Positions 39,104 to 52,399 of a stretch of 64,000 nucleotides of DNA are shown here, piece by piece. The notes under the pieces are model-generated. The model was not told the origin of the DNA, ran no database searches, and saw only the letters and a list, made by a program, of their open reading frames with translations. Source of the DNA: Enterobacter sp. BIGb0383 (GTDB taxonomy: Bacteria; Pseudomonadota; Gammaproteobacteria; Enterobacterales; Enterobacteriaceae). Position 1 is the first letter of the stretch. Each line of letters begins with the position of its first letter. The stretch is from contig NZ_RJKQ01000005.1 of NCBI RefSeq assembly GCF_003751845.1, positions 124,001 through 188,000 of the forward strand, given 5' to 3'. A program made the position numbers and the translations under genes.

Positions 39104-40804
39104 ATGCGTCTGCTTAATCGGCTTCATCAGTATCAGCGTCTGTGGCTGCCCTCTTCCGGTGAGCCGCAGCAGGCAACGGTAGCGGAACTGGCCGCACGCT
39201 GTTTTTGCAGCGAACGCCATGTCCGGACGCTGCTGCGTCAGGCTCAGGAGGCGGGCTGGCTGACGTGGCAGGCACAGTCCGGGCGCGGCAAGCGCGGCAC
39301 CCTGCGCTTTCTGGTGACGCCCGCCACCCTGCGCAACCAGATGATGGAGCAGGCGCTGGATAAAGGCCGCCAGCAAAATGCCCTGGAGCTGGCCCAGCTG
39401 GCTCCGGAAGAGCTTCGCTCCCTGCTCTCCCCTTTTCTGGGCGGACGCTGGCAGAACAATACCCCGACGCTGCGTATCCCCTACTATCGCCCGCTGGCAC
39501 CGCTGAGACCCGGCTTTCAGCCGGGCCGCGCTGAGCAGCATCTGGTCGGGCAGGTATTCTGCGGCCTGACCCGTTTTGTCCACGAGCAATCGCAGCCGGA
39601 AGGCGACCTTGCCCACCACTGGGAGATTTCGGCAGACGGTCTGCGCTGGCGATTCTATATTCGCTCTCCGCTCTACTGGCATAACGGCGACGCCATCACC
39701 ACGGAGCAGCTACAGCGGCGCTTTAACCAGCTTCTGACGCTGCCATCCCTGCGTACCCTGTTTGCCAGCGTGAGCAACGTTGAGGCAACCCATGCCCAGT
39801 GCCTGACCTTTAAACTCCACCGGGCCGATTACTGGCTGCCGCATCGCCTGGCCAGCTACTGCAGCGTGCTGGCCCATCCAGACGATGCGCAGATTGGCTG
39901 CGGTCCCTTCCGCCTGACGCGGTTCGACGCCGATCTGGTGCGGCTGGAAAGCCATGAGCGCTATCACCTCAGCCATCCCCTGCTACAGGCGGTGGAATAC
40001 TGGATCACTCCGCAGCTATTTGACCAGGATTTAGGCTCCAGCTGTCGCCATCCGGTGCAGGTTGCTATCGGCCAGCCTGACGAGCTAAGCCAGCTTCGTA
40101 TGGTCAGCAGCAGCATCAGCCTCGGCTTCTGCTGGCTGGCGATGCGTAAAAGTGCACGCCTGACGCAGGCCCAGGCACGGCGGATCGTACAGATCATTCA
40201 CCAGACCCCGCTGCTGCACCAACTCCCGCTGGAGGAGGGTCTGATTACCCCCAGCGACGCCCTGCTGCCTGGCTGGACGCTCCCCCGCTGGCCGGATGAC
40301 GACAGCACGCCGCTGCCGGACAGGCTGACGCTGCTCTACCATCTTCCGATTGAGCTGCATACCATGGCGCAGCAGCTAAAGCGGGCCCTTGCCGCGCTGG
40401 GCTGCGAGCTGACAATGGTTTTCCACGACGGCAAGTCCTGGGATGGCTGCAACACGCTGGCCGACGCCGATATCCTGATGGGCGACCGGCTGATCGGCGA
40501 AGCTCCTGAGTACGCCCTGGAGCAGTGGCTACGCTACGATCCCCTGTGGCCAAACCTGCTCTGCCCCGCGCAGTTCACCCATTTGCAAACGACGCTTGAT
40601 GCGGTCCAGGCCCAGCCGGACGATGCACAGCGCAGTAGCGCGCTGCAATCCGTCCTGACCTCTCTCATGGACGATGCCACCCTGACGCCGCTGTTTAACT
40701 ATCACTACCAGGTCAGCGCTCCGCCCGGCGTCAACGGTATCCGGCTGAACACGCTCGGCTGGTTTGACTTCAGCCGGGCCTGGCTGCCCGCACCGGAGTC
40801 GTGA
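39104..40804 (+). CDS. ybaE: SgrR-family protein YbaE (HTH plus solute-binding-like domain)
   Basis: A 566-residue protein with an N-terminal SgrR-type DNA-binding domain (ATVAELAARCFCSERHVRTLL) and an extended C-terminal part like the periplasmic oligopeptide-binding proteins (LAHHWEISADGLRWRFYIRS). It is predicted to be a regulator; ligand and targets are unknown. The ATG at 39104 gives the E. coli start MRLLNRLHQYQRLW. Length equals the E. coli protein. queC follows after 63 bp on the same strand. Confidence 0.94.
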   Translation: MRLLNRLHQYQRLWLPSSGEPQQATVAELAARCFCSERHVRTLLRQAQEAGWLTWQAQSGRGKRGTLRFLVTPATLRNQMMEQALDKGRQQNALELAQLAPEELRSLLSPFLGGRWQNNTPTLRIPYYRPLAPLRPGFQPGRAEQHLVGQVFCGLTRFVHEQSQPEGDLAHHWEISADGLRWRFYIRSPLYWHNGDAITTEQLQRRFNQLLTLPSLRTLFASVSNVEATHAQCLTFKLHRADYWLPHRLASYCSVLAHPDDAQIGCGPFRLTRFDADLVRLESHERYHLSHPLLQAVEYWITPQLFDQDLGSSCRHPVQVAIGQPDELSQLRMVSSSISLGFCWLAMRKSARLTQAQARRIVQIIHQTPLLHQLPLEEGLITPSDALLPGWTLPRWPDDDSTPLPDRLTLLYHLPIELHTMAQQLKRALAALGCELTMVFHDGKSWDGCNTLADADILMGDRLIGEAPEYALEQWLRYDPLWPNLLCPAQFTHLQTTLDAVQAQPDDAQRSSALQSVLTSLMDDATLTPLFNYHYQVSAPPGVNGIRLNTLGWFDFSRAWLPAPES

Positions 40805-40867
40805 AGAAGCTGGTCGCCGTCGCCCTCAGGCGCTACCATAACGTTTTTACTTTCGTCAGGATTTGCC

Positions 40868-41563
40868 ATGAAACGTGCCGTCGTCGTCTTCAGCGGAGGA
40901 CAAGACTCCACCACCTGCCTGGTTCAGGCTTTACAGCAGTATGATGAGGTGCACTGCGTCACCTTTGACTACGGCCAGCGTCATCGTGCGGAGATCGATG
41001 TTGCACGCGATCTCTGCATTACCCTGGGTGCACGGGCGCACAAGGTACTGGACGTGACCCTGCTGAACGAACTGGCGGTCAGCAGCCTGACCCGCGACAG
41101 CATCCCGGTCCCGGACTATGAACCCGACGCCAGCGGCATTCCGAACACCTTTGTACCAGGCCGCAACATTCTGTTCTTAACGCTGACGGCAATTTACGCG
41201 TATCAGGTACAGGCCGAGGCGGTGATCACCGGCGTCTGCGAAACCGATTTTTCCGGCTACCCGGACTGCCGGGATGAATTTGTTAAAGCGCTGAATCACG
41301 CGGTCAGCTTAGGGATGGCGAAAGATATTCGCTTTGAAACACCCCTGATGTGGCTGGATAAAGCGGAAACCTGGGCGCTGGCGGACTACTGGGGCAAGCT
41401 GGACCTGGTGCGTGAAGAGACGCTGACCTGCTACAACGGCATTAAGGGCAGCGGCTGTGGCCAGTGTGCCGCCTGCAACCTGCGTGCTAACGGGCTGAAC
41501 GGTTATCTCGCCGATAAGCCGGTGATTATGGCCGCCATGAAGCAGAAAACCGGGCTGAAATAA
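40868..41563 (+). CDS. queC: 7-cyano-7-deazaguanine synthase
   Basis: Makes preQ0 from 7-carboxy-7-deazaguanine, ammonia and ATP in queuosine synthesis. The 231-residue protein has the PP-loop motif SGGQDSTT (residues 9-16) and a zinc-binding C-terminal cluster ([17 protein letters not shown]). The start at 40868 gives [11 protein letters not shown]. It is convergent with fadM across a shared hairpin. Confidence 0.97.
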   Translation: MKRAVVVFSGGQDSTTCLVQALQQYDEVHCVTFDYGQRHRAEIDVARDLCITLGARAHKVLDVTLLNELAVSSLTRDSIPVPDYEPDASGIPNTFVPGRNILFLTLTAIYAYQVQAEAVITGVCETDFSGYPDCRDEFVKALNHAVSLGMAKDIRFETPLMWLDKAETWALADYWGKLDLVREETLTCYNGIKGSGCGQCAACNLRANGLNGYLADKPVIMAAMKQKTGLK

Positions 41564-41572
41564 GCCTGAAAA

Positions 41573-41595
41573 CCGGCCCTTTCTACAAGGGCCGG
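41573..41595 (-). terminator. Hairpin terminator between queC and fadM
   Basis: CCGGCCCTT-tctac-AAGGGCCGG, a perfect 9-bp stem. A TTTT run follows in the leftward direction, so it serves fadM best and perhaps queC. Confidence 0.8.
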
Positions 41596-41600
41596 ATGAC

Positions 41601-42008
41601 TTAACCCTGCGCTTCCATCATCAGTTCAAGCTTCTCCCGCAGTTCCCCTTCCAGCGGTAGCGCCTTCTGGGTTTTCAGATCGATACAGACAAAGGTAATC
41701 AGCGCGTCCGCCACCACTTCGCCCTCAGGGTCCAGAGTCACCACCTGGCTCAGCACGCCGCTTCTGCCGTTTAGCTGCTGGACATGGCTGGTGACCGTGA
41801 GTCGGTCGCCGAGCACCGCCGGACGGCGATAGTTGATATTGATATTTGCCACCACGAAAGCGATGCGTTGAGCGGTCATCCACTGGAAGCTTTCACTGCT
41901 TTCCAGCCCGTCCCAGCGCGCCTCTTCGAGAAACTCCAGATAGCGGGCATTATTCACATGCTGGTAGACATCGAGATGGTAACCGCGAACTTTGATTTGG
42001 GTCTGCAT
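41601..42008 (-). CDS. fadM: Long-chain acyl-CoA thioesterase FadM (YbaW)
   Basis: Single-hotdog thioesterase of 135 residues. The catalytic region YHLDVYQHVNNARYLEFLEEARW is characteristic of the family (core VYQHVNNARYLEFLEE). In E. coli FadM supports beta-oxidation of unsaturated fatty acids and is under FadR. The ATG at 42008 gives MQTQIKVRGYHLD; the longer frame to 42050 has no family support. It is three residues longer at the C-terminus than the E. coli protein. Confidence 0.96.
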   Translation of the reverse strand: MQTQIKVRGYHLDVYQHVNNARYLEFLEEARWDGLESSESFQWMTAQRIAFVVANININYRRPAVLGDRLTVTSHVQQLNGRSGVLSQVVTLDPEGEVVADALITFVCIDLKTQKALPLEGELREKLELMMEAQG

Positions 42009-42111
42009 AGTGCAATAGCCTTTCTTTGTAATAGTAGAAACAGAGGTCACCCCACTGGTATGACCTCTTTATCCTGGCAAAAAATAACAATTCTGCAACC
42101 TGTCAGGACAT

Positions 42112-42510
<399 letters not shown>

Positions 42511-42562
42511 TCAGGATAGCGGGAGAGGAGAAAGCGGCACAAATAGCAGATAACAGAAATGG

Positions 42563-42586
42563 AAAAGGCCGCGAACGCGGCCTTTT
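42563..42586. terminator. Bidirectional terminator after ppiD
   Basis: AAAAGGCCGCG-aa-CGCGGCCTTTT, a perfect stem with T-runs on both strands. Confidence 0.9.
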
Positions 42587-42627
42587 GTTATTGCACTAAG
42601 GTGACAAAAATCTGGAAGCGACCGCGA

Positions 42628-44502
42628 TTACTGCTGCGGTTCAGCCAGGTCACCCAGCTTGATTTTCGCTTCTTTGCGCAGGTTGCTCATCAGCGCCTCA
42701 AAGGCGATTTGCGCGTTGTTCTGGGTAATGCCCTGAACCATCGCTTTCTTCTGCGCTTCCGGCATGGTGCCGTTCTTCACTTCATCCAGCGCCAGCACGA
42801 CCACGTTGCCCTGCATATCGTCAGTAACGCCGTAGACCGGTTTGTCTTTCGCCGGCAGCGGCAGACCGAACGCGGCCTGGGTGATCGGGTCCTGACCGGT
42901 ACGGCTCAGGGTTTTGGCCTCGCCAAAGCTCAGACCGGCGGCTTTCATCGTCTCGCTGCCTTTACCGTCTTTCAGCTCGGCAACCAGTTTGTCCGCATCC
43001 AGCTTCGCCTGCTGCAGGGCTTTGTTGTGCTTAACAATCCCGCTCACCTGGTCTTTAACCGCATCCAGCGGTTTTTCCGCTTCTGGTTTGTGCTCGCTGA
43101 TACGCAGCACGAACGCGCGGTCGCCGTCGACGGTGATGATATCGGAGTTGCTGCCCGGCGCGCCGTTTTCACCCACCAGACCGCCGTTGAAAATGGCGTC
43201 AGAAACCGGTTTGAAGTTCAGCGCTTCCGGCAGGTTATCGCGCCCAAACCACTCGGTCTGAACCGCTTTAACACCGGCAACCTCTTCAGCACCGACCAGG
43301 GATTCGTTGTCATTGCTGGCAGCCTCACTCACTTTCTGCTGCAGCGCGTACCAGGCATCCAGCACCTTACCCTGTTTCACTTTTTCAGCCAGCGCATCGC
43401 GGACTTCAGCCAGCGGTTTGACTTTCACCGGCTGCACATCATCAAGACGCGCCACGAGGAAGCCAACGGAAGAGCTAATCACGCCTGACAGCTGGCCTTT
43501 CTCTTTCAGACCGGCGTTTTTCAGTTCGTCCGGGGTGGAACCCTCTTCCAGCCAGCCCATATCACCGCCGTTGCGGGCGCTGATGATGTCGGTGGATTTT
43601 TCTTTTGCCAGGGTCGCGAAGTCGGCCCCTTTATTCAGCTCATCCAGCAAGGCTTTCGCATCAGCCTCGGTTTTGGTCTGAATCACGCTGTAGCGATTGC
43701 GCTGCGGCTGGGTGAACTCAGACTGGTGCTGGTCGTAATATGCCTGAATATCTTCGTCAGTTACCGTAGCCTGCATGGTAGCGGCATCGAGCTTGATATA
43801 GCTCACGCGGAACTGCTCAGGGGAGAGGAAGCTGCCTTTGTTCTGCTCGTAGTAGCTGGTAATTTCCGCGTCGCTGACCTGCTGTTTCGCGGCCAGGGCG
43901 TTAACGTCGATGGTCGCCTCACGCACCACGCGCTGCTGCGCGACCAGGGTCGCCAGCGAATCGGTTTCGCCGCTGAGCATAAAGTCGGTACCGGCAACGG
44001 CGTTGATCAGCTGCTGGGTCGCCAGCTGCCTGCGCAGCGCATCCGCGTACTGATCGGCACTCATGCCCATCTGACGGACGATAGCGTTGTAGCGGTTGTT
44101 ATCGAATTTGCCGTCGGTCTGGAAGGCCTGAGTCGCAAAGATCGCCTCACGGACCTGCTCATCGCTGATGTTCAGATTCAGCTTTTGGGCGTACTGGTCC
44201 AGCAGCGCTTCGTCAATCAGACGATTCAGCACCTGCTGACGTACAGATTTCATGTAGTTTTCGTTGGCAGCCAGCTCGGAGAACTGATCCCCCAGCTGCT
44301 GCTGCATCCGCTCACGCTCGCTGGCGAAGGCGTTTTCAAACTGTCCACGGCCGATTTCCTGACCGTTAACTTTCGCAGCATAATTACTGGAACCACCAAT
44401 CAGGTAGCCACTGACGCCGGTCAATATGAACGACACGATAATGATACCGAAAATGATCTTGATCGCGAGGCTATTTGCCGCCGTGCGTAAATTGTCCATC
44501 AT
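42628..44502 (-). CDS. ppiD: Periplasmic chaperone / PPIase-like protein PpiD
   Basis: Inner-membrane-anchored chaperone near the SecYEG translocon, 624 residues. One N-terminal membrane helix (about residues 12-35, IKIIFGIIIVSFILTGVSG) is followed by SurA-like chaperone helices and a parvulin domain around residues 265-360 (ISARNGGDMGWLEEG; GQLSGVISSSVGFLV). The start at 44502 gives MMDNLRTAANSLAIK. Upstream lie a short repeat (44532-44580) and hupB, the E. coli order. Confidence 0.97.
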   Translation of the reverse strand: MMDNLRTAANSLAIKIIFGIIIVSFILTGVSGYLIGGSSNYAAKVNGQEIGRGQFENAFASERERMQQQLGDQFSELAANENYMKSVRQQVLNRLIDEALLDQYAQKLNLNISDEQVREAIFATQAFQTDGKFDNNRYNAIVRQMGMSADQYADALRRQLATQQLINAVAGTDFMLSGETDSLATLVAQQRVVREATIDVNALAAKQQVSDAEITSYYEQNKGSFLSPEQFRVSYIKLDAATMQATVTDEDIQAYYDQHQSEFTQPQRNRYSVIQTKTEADAKALLDELNKGADFATLAKEKSTDIISARNGGDMGWLEEGSTPDELKNAGLKEKGQLSGVISSSVGFLVARLDDVQPVKVKPLAEVRDALAEKVKQGKVLDAWYALQQKVSEAASNDNESLVGAEEVAGVKAVQTEWFGRDNLPEALNFKPVSDAIFNGGLVGENGAPGSNSDIITVDGDRAFVLRISEHKPEAEKPLDAVKDQVSGIVKHNKALQQAKLDADKLVAELKDGKGSETMKAAGLSFGEAKTLSRTGQDPITQAAFGLPLPAKDKPVYGVTDDMQGNVVVLALDEVKNGTMPEAQKKAMVQGITQNNAQIAFEALMSNLRKEAKIKLGDLAEPQQ

Positions 44503-44531
44503 GGTGTAGCAACACTCCGCTGTAAGTGACT

Positions 44532-44580
44532 ATCCCCTTCATACTTCAGGTTGCATGCAACTCGAAGTATTTTGGGTCTA
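44532..44580. repeat. Short derivative of the intergenic repeat
   Basis: Contains the outer arms of the 125-bp element (CCTTCATACTTCAGGTTGC and GCAACTCGAAGTATTTTGGG) with the central 70-80 bp missing. ATACTTCAGGTTGCA / TGCAACTCGAAGTAT form a near-perfect 30-bp palindrome (44541-44570). Lies between hupB and ppiD. Confidence 0.75.
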
Positions 44581-44678
44581 TAAACCTCACACGGCACCGC
44601 CGCGCGTAAACACGTATTGTGACAAGAAACCGGGGCAATTGTCAGCCCACAACGTGCAGAAAGTCAGGTAATCACCAA

Positions 44679-44706
44679 TAAAAAAGGCACATCAAACGAT
44701 GCGCCC
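44679..44706 (-). terminator. Terminator of hupB
   Basis: Leftward GGCGCATC-gttt-GATGTGCC (one G-T pair) followed by TTTTTTAT. Confidence 0.85.
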
Positions 44707-44739
44707 TTGTACTTTTCAACATTCCCGGCAGGGAAGCGA

Positions 44740-45012
44740 TCAGTTTACTGCGTCTTTCAGCGCTTTACCTGCACGGAAGCCCGGCACTTTAGCGGCAGCG
44801 ATGGTGATCTCTTTACCTGTCTGCGGGTTGCGACCAGTACGGGCAGCACGCTCTTTTACAGCAAAGGTACCAAAACCTACCAGCGCAACGTCTTCCCCAG
44901 ACTGCAGAGATTCGGTAACAGAAGCAATTAATGCATCTAACGCACGTCCAGCTGCTGCTTTGGAGATATCAGCACCTGCAGCAATTTTGTCAATCAGTTG
45001 AGATTTATTCAC
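44740..45012 (-). CDS. hupB: Nucleoid protein HU, beta subunit
   Basis: A 90-residue histone-like protein, nearly identical to E. coli HU-beta: [20 protein letters not shown], the hinge [20 protein letters not shown] and C-terminal KALKDAVN. It bends and compacts DNA as a heterodimer with HU-alpha. It is downstream of lon with its own promoter region (about 210 bp). Confidence 0.98.
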   Translation of the reverse strand: MNKSQLIDKIAAGADISKAAAGRALDALIASVTESLQSGEDVALVGFGTFAVKERAARTGRNPQTGKEITIAAAKVPGFRAGKALKDAVN

Positions 45013-45149
45013 TGTTCTCTTCCTCTCTTTATAATTTATATCGCGCCTGAGTCCGTCAGAACGCGACCGCGCAGCAGTTATAGCAGGCCTGCCCTGAGCT
45101 TACAACACCCGTTAATTATGGGATGACCAACCAGCAATCTAAATTAGCT

Positions 45150-45198
45150 ATACAAAAAAAGGCTGGCAAGCACGAAATCGCTCTCCAGCCTTGTTTTT
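45150..45198 (-). terminator. Terminator of lon
   Basis: Leftward AAGGCTGG ... CCAGCCTT stem with a long loop that holds a smaller AGCG/CGTGCT hairpin, followed by TTTTTTT. Confidence 0.85.
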
Positions 45199-45222
45199 AT
45201 CAGTGCTCTTTGCGCGGCGTCA

Positions 45223-47577
45223 CTATTTTGCCGTTACAACCTGCATCCCGAACGGCGCATTCTGCAGTGCAAGGGCCAGCACCTCATCAATACGCTTCAC
45301 CGGATGGATCTCCAGATCGGCAATCACGTTGTCCGGAATCTCTTCCAGATCGCGTTTGTTCTCGTCCGGGATCAGCACCGTTTTGATTCCGCCGCGATGC
45401 GCTGCCAGCAGTTTTTCTTTCAGGCCGCCGATCGGCAGAACCTGACCGCGCAGAGTGATCTCACCGGTCATCGCCACGTCGGCGCGCACCGGGTTGCCGG
45501 TCAGACAGGAGACCAGCGCGGTGCACATCGCAATACCGGCGCTCGGGCCATCTTTCGGCGTTGCCCCTTCCGGGACGTGAACGTGGATATCGCGTTTCTC
45601 ATAGAAATCGGCGTTGATACCCAGTTTTTCCGCACGCGCACGCACCACGGTCAGCGCAGCCTGGATGGATTCCTGCATCACTTCACCCAGCGAGCCGGTG
45701 TAGGTCAGTTTGCCTTTGCCCGGTACGCAGGCGGTTTCAATGGTCAGCAGATCGCCGCCCACTTCCGTCCACGCCAGACCGGTTACCTGACCGACGCGGT
45801 TTTCGCTGTCGGCACGACCGTAGTCGTAACGCTGCACGCCGAGGAAATCATGCAGGTTTTCACCGTTAATAGTGATGTGCTTCAGGGATTTATCCAGCAG
45901 CAGCTGTTTAACCGCTTTACGACACAGTTTGGAAATTTCACGTTCCAGACTACGCACACCCGCTTCGCGGGTGTAGTAGCGAATAATGCCGATAATGGCG
46001 CTATCTTCAACCGTCAGCTCGCTCTCTTTCAGCGCGTTGCGTTCCAGCTGTTTCGGCAGCAGGTGACGGGTGGCGATGTTCAGCTTCTCATCTTCCGTGT
46101 AGCCGGAGAGACGAATCACTTCCATACGATCCAGCAGCGGCGCAGGAATGTTCATGGAGTTCGAGGTCGCCACGAACATCACGTCGCTGAGATCGTAATC
46201 CACTTCCAGGTAGTGATCGCTGAAGGCGACGTTCTGCTCAGGATCCAGCACCTCAAGCAGTGCAGAAGCCGGATCGCCGCGCATGTCGGAAGACATTTTG
46301 TCGATCTCATCGAGCAGGAACAGCGGGTTTTTAACGCCCACTTTCGCCATTTTCTGGATCAGTTTACCCGGCATGGAGCCGATATAGGTCCGGCGGTGAC
46401 CGCGGATTTCCGCTTCATCACGCACGCCGCCCAGCGCCATACGCACGTATTTACGCCCCGTGGCTCGGGCAATGGACTGACCGAGCGAGGTTTTACCTAC
46501 CCCCGGCGGTCCAACCAGGCACAGGATCGGCCCTTTGATTTTGTTAACACGGCTCTGTACCGCGAGGTACTCAAGGATGCGGTCTTTGACGCGCTCCAGG
46601 CCGTAATGGTCGGTATCGAGAATCTCCTGGGCCTGACGCAGGTCTTTTTTGACCTTGCTACGGGCGTTCCACGGTACCTGTACCATCCATTCGATATAGC
46701 CGCGTACCACCGTCGCTTCTGCCGACATCGGGGACATCATTTTCAGCTTCTGCAGCTCGGCTTCGGCCTTCTCTTTGGCCTCTTTCGGCATTTTAGCCGC
46801 GTCGATTTTACGCTTCAGCGCTTCGTTTTCGTCCGGCGCGTCGTCCATCTCGCCGAGCTCTTTCTGAATCGCTTTCATTTGCTCATTCAGATAGTACTCG
46901 CGCTGGGATTTCTCCATCTGTTTTTTGACGCGATTGCGGATACGTTTCTCGACCTGCAGCAGGTCGATTTCCGATTCCATCATCGCCATCAGATATTCCA
47001 GACGCTCATTGACGTCGGACATTTCCAGTACGGACTGTTTATCAGCCAGCTTCAGCGGCATATGTGCCGCAATGGTGTCGGCCAGACGCGCAGGATCGTC
47101 AATGCTGTTCAAAGAGGTCAGCACTTCCGGCGGAATTTTTTTGTTGAGCTTGATATAGCCTTCAAACTGGCTAATCGCAGTGCGCACCAGCACTTCCTGC
47201 TCGCGCTCTTCAATCGCCGGTGACTCAAGGTATTCAGCTTTTGCACTGAAGTACTCACCGTCGTCCGACAGCGTGGAGATACGCGCACGCTGCAGGCCTT
47301 CAACCAGCACTTTTACCGTACCGTCCGGCAGTTTCAGCATCTGCAGAATAGACGCCACGGTCCCGACGGTGAAAAGATCGCCCACGCCCGGTTCGTCCGT
47401 TGACGCATCTTTCTGGGCGACCAGCATGATTTTTTTGTCATGGTCCATCGCCGCTTCAAGACAACGGATCGACTTTTCCCGCCCGACGAACAGGGGTATG
47501 ACCATGTGCGGATAAACCACCACATCGCGCAGCGGCAATACGGGGATTTCAATGCGTTCAGAACGCTCAGGATTCAT
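45223..47577 (-). CDS. lon: ATP-dependent protease Lon
   Basis: Cytoplasmic AAA+ serine protease that degrades misfolded proteins and regulators such as SulA and RcsA. At 784 residues it equals E. coli Lon: N-terminal substrate domain, Walker A GPPGVGKT near residue 356, Walker [10 protein letters not shown], and the protease Ser679 in the motif [11 protein letters not shown] with the paired Lys722. The start is at 47577. A sigma-32 promoter lies upstream. Confidence 0.99.
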   Translation of the reverse strand: MNPERSERIEIPVLPLRDVVVYPHMVIPLFVGREKSIRCLEAAMDHDKKIMLVAQKDASTDEPGVGDLFTVGTVASILQMLKLPDGTVKVLVEGLQRARISTLSDDGEYFSAKAEYLESPAIEEREQEVLVRTAISQFEGYIKLNKKIPPEVLTSLNSIDDPARLADTIAAHMPLKLADKQSVLEMSDVNERLEYLMAMMESEIDLLQVEKRIRNRVKKQMEKSQREYYLNEQMKAIQKELGEMDDAPDENEALKRKIDAAKMPKEAKEKAEAELQKLKMMSPMSAEATVVRGYIEWMVQVPWNARSKVKKDLRQAQEILDTDHYGLERVKDRILEYLAVQSRVNKIKGPILCLVGPPGVGKTSLGQSIARATGRKYVRMALGGVRDEAEIRGHRRTYIGSMPGKLIQKMAKVGVKNPLFLLDEIDKMSSDMRGDPASALLEVLDPEQNVAFSDHYLEVDYDLSDVMFVATSNSMNIPAPLLDRMEVIRLSGYTEDEKLNIATRHLLPKQLERNALKESELTVEDSAIIGIIRYYTREAGVRSLEREISKLCRKAVKQLLLDKSLKHITINGENLHDFLGVQRYDYGRADSENRVGQVTGLAWTEVGGDLLTIETACVPGKGKLTYTGSLGEVMQESIQAALTVVRARAEKLGINADFYEKRDIHVHVPEGATPKDGPSAGIAMCTALVSCLTGNPVRADVAMTGEITLRGQVLPIGGLKEKLLAAHRGGIKTVLIPDENKRDLEEIPDNVIADLEIHPVKRIDEVLALALQNAPFGMQVVTAK

Positions 47578-47659
47578 AGAGCTCTCTCTTAGTTAGTGTC
47601 CGCCCGGCAATCAGATGACAAGGCTATGCTTAATGACATCTTTTAACATGTAAACCAGT

Positions 47660-47687
47660 ATATGGGGATGTTTCCCACACATTCAAC
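47660..47687 (-). promoter_or_regulatory. Sigma-32 (heat-shock) promoter of lon
   Basis: Leftward GTTGAA, 14-nt spacer, CCCCATAT; matches the sigma-32 consensus CTTGAA/CCCCATNT at all but one position. It is about 80 bp upstream of the lon start. Confidence 0.85.
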
Positions 47688-47707
47688 GCCGGGAATAGCG
47701 GAAAAGT

Positions 47708-47736
47708 AAAAGGGGGAATAAATTCCCCCTTTTTTT
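47708..47736. terminator. Terminator after clpX
   Basis: GGGGGAAT-aa-ATTCCCCC stem flanked by AAAA and TTTTTTT; it can work in both directions and separates clpX from the lon promoter. Confidence 0.88.
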
Positions 47737-47762
47737 ATTAACCGATTGTATGGACTGACTAA

Positions 47763-49037
<1,275 letters not shown>

Positions 49038-49178
49038 GAGTCAAAACCTCTTTTCTGTTCTTTGTGCCGCACTTGACGACGCAAATGCCATTCAAAAGCG
49101 CAAGCTGCTACACAAGCACTGTGCCGCTCGTTATCCGTCCCGATAACCAGTATAGCGGCACAGGTGCTTCATGGGGCA

Positions 49179-49802
49179 TCAATTACGATGGGTCAATATG
49201 GAGTCAACTAAGCCGTACTCTACGGCTTCAGGAGCGGACAGGAAACGATCTCGTTCTGTGTCGCGCTCGATTTGCTCAAGGGATTGACCCGTGTGCTGCG
49301 CCATAAGTTCATTCATGCGTCCTTTCACCTTCAGGATTTCACGGGCGTGGATCTCAATATCCGTCGCCTGTCCCTGATAGCCACCCAGCGGCTGGTGGAT
49401 CATCACGCGTGAGTTTGGCAGGCAGAAACGCTTGCCTTTTGCACCGGCCGTCAGCAGGAAAGCGCCCATTGACGCCGCCTGCCCCATACAAATGGTGCTA
49501 ACGTCCGGCTTAATAAATTGCATGGTGTCGTAAATCGACATCCCTGCGGTAATCACGCCACCAGGAGAGTTAATGTACAGGTAGATGTCTTTTTCTGGGT
49601 TTTCCGCTTCCAGAAACAGCATCTGCGCCACAATCAGGTTGGCCATATGGTCTTCAACCTGACCGGTCAGGAAAATAACACGCTCCTTGAGCAGACGGGA
49701 ATAGATATCGAATGAACGCTCACCCCGTGAGGTCTGTTCAATGACCATTGGCACCAGAGCCATGTGGGGTGCAAAGTTATCTCGTTCGCCACTGTATGAC
49801 AT
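49179..49802 (-). CDS. clpP: ClpP protease subunit
   Basis: Serine protease barrel of ClpXP/ClpAP. The 207 residues include the self-cleaved 14-residue propeptide ([14 protein letters not shown] before ALVPMV), catalytic Ser in [10 protein letters not shown] and His in MIHQPLGG, both near E. coli positions 111 and 136. The start at 49802 has a GGAG site upstream. It is first gene of clpPX; a sigma-32-type promoter lies 160 bp upstream. Confidence 0.99.
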   Translation of the reverse strand: MSYSGERDNFAPHMALVPMVIEQTSRGERSFDIYSRLLKERVIFLTGQVEDHMANLIVAQMLFLEAENPEKDIYLYINSPGGVITAGMSIYDTMQFIKPDVSTICMGQAASMGAFLLTAGAKGKRFCLPNSRVMIHQPLGGYQGQATDIEIHAREILKVKGRMNELMAQHTGQSLEQIERDTERDRFLSAPEAVEYGLVDSILTHRN

Positions 49803-49961
49803 GTCCGTCTCCTGGATAAAAAATGAAAAAACCTGCTGTACTGATTGTAACCTTATGGACGGATTATCAGCCAGACTCTTTCTACGTTCCTCAGTTCAGG
49901 CAACCTCTGTTTATATCGTCCTGATACAACCCGAATGATTCTCGTAAACTCATGTTCCCTG

Positions 49962-49990
49962 TAATGGGTACGACGTCATCATATTTCAAG
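49962..49990 (-). promoter_or_regulatory. Sigma-32-type promoter of clpP
   Basis: Leftward CTTGAA, 15-nt spacer, ACCCATTA. It agrees with the sigma-32 consensus except at the first base of the -10 element, and clpP is a known heat-shock gene. Confidence 0.7.
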
Positions 49991-50062
49991 CATAACAAGC
50001 TTTTGCAGTTACGCTAATACCGAAACGATGATTTACGTCGTCGGCAAATCCCGCATGCTGAC

Positions 50063-50096
50063 AAAAAAAGCCCGTCACCTTCAGGTGACGGGCTTT
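50063..50096 (-). terminator. Terminator of tig
   Basis: AGCCCGTCACCT-tc-AGGTGACGGGCT, a perfect 12-bp stem with TTTTTTT in the leftward direction. Confidence 0.93.
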
Positions 50097-50121
50097 CTGT
50101 TTTAACACGGCTAAGCGTAGA

Positions 50122-51429
<1,308 letters not shown>

Positions 51430-51693
51430 TCAAAAAAATCACGGTGCTCGGTCAACTCTTACTCTGGAAGCATCAGTCCCTGCTTCACAGAACGGGATGT
51501 TCTCTTCAATCAGAAAGACATTCCCTGTTACCAGAATCATCCCGAAGACGTTACGAAAAATTAGACGCCGCATTATAGCGGCATCATTTATATGAGTCGA
51601 GAACGGTTATCGCCTCATGCTGCGGCTTTTTTCACAATTCCCGGCTAATTTTTGTCTGAATGCTGGCAGATGCGCACAAAATTCAGACAAAAC

Positions 51694-51715
51694 AAAACGG
51701 CCCGCGGGCCGTTTT
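51694..51715. terminator. Palindromic terminator between bolA and tig
   Basis: AAAACGGCCCGCGGGCCGTTTT, a perfect 22-bp palindrome with A/T tails. It probably ends bolA (leftward). Confidence 0.75.
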
Positions 51716-51770
51716 CTCATCAACCTACGCAACATACTGGAAAAGCTCAGGCTGTTGCAAATGTGATTTA

Positions 51771-51805
51771 TCTACCCAAAGTCATTCGAGTTGCAGAAGG
51801 GTAGA
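51771..51805. repeat. Minimal derivative of the intergenic repeat
   Basis: TCTACCC (51771-51777) and GGGTAGA (51799-51805) are perfect inverted ends; between them CATTCGAGTTGCAGAAGG retains the arm sequence TTCGAGTTGC. It directly adjoins the bolA stop codon. Confidence 0.65.
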
Positions 51806-52123
51806 TTATGCGAGGGTGCCTGCACCGCGGCATGGCGGGGACGCAAAGACCGCATCCTGTAACCCTTCCCACTCTTTAGCGGTATAGGTATGCAGCGCCA
51901 GCGCGTGCACCGTCGTTGCCAGCTCTTCCTTTAAGGTTCCGTATATCATCCGATGACGATTCAGGAAGCGCTCACCGCTGAAGCGGTCGCTGACTAACAC
52001 GACTTTAAAATGGCTTTCAGATCCAGCCGGTACATTGTGACGATAGCTTTCGTCGACAACTTCGAGAAATTCCGGGGAAAATTCCTCCCGCAGTTTTTCT
52101 TCAATCTGTTCGCGTATCATCAT
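51806..52123 (-). CDS. bolA: BolA stress-response protein
   Basis: A 105-residue regulator/iron-sulfur trafficking protein linked to cell shape and biofilm switching. Conserved [20 protein letters not shown] and the helix-turn-helix-like [12 protein letters not shown] are present. The ATG at 52123 has GGAGGAG upstream and gives [11 protein letters not shown], as E. coli; a frame to 52159 extends past it. It is divergent from yajG. Confidence 0.96.
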   Translation of the reverse strand: MMIREQIEEKLREEFSPEFLEVVDESYRHNVPAGSESHFKVVLVSDRFSGERFLNRHRMIYGTLKEELATTVHALALHTYTAKEWEGLQDAVFASPPCRGAGTLA

Positions 52124-52399
52124 AAATGACTCCTCCGACAACGCTGAGCTGTCGCCCATGTCTTTAAATGTTAGCCGCTTTTACCGGCTTCGTTACAGGA
52201 ACACAACAAATATTTAGCTTTTGTGCGCCGCGTCCTGCCGCCTGTTTTGCCCCCACGATCCTCCCGACCACGGGATGATGAAAAGAAAACCGGCAAAACG
52301 GTGAATTTACGTGCGTTGTCCGATTGCCCTCGCCGTTGGCGATGTTATGATGGCGGCAATTTTTCTCTAATAACTCAACGCTGCGCTGAGATCCTGAAT

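Noticed and set aside
45304-47223. 639-codon plus-strand frame
   Set aside because: Entirely antisense to lon; a shadow of codon bias in a GC-rich gene.
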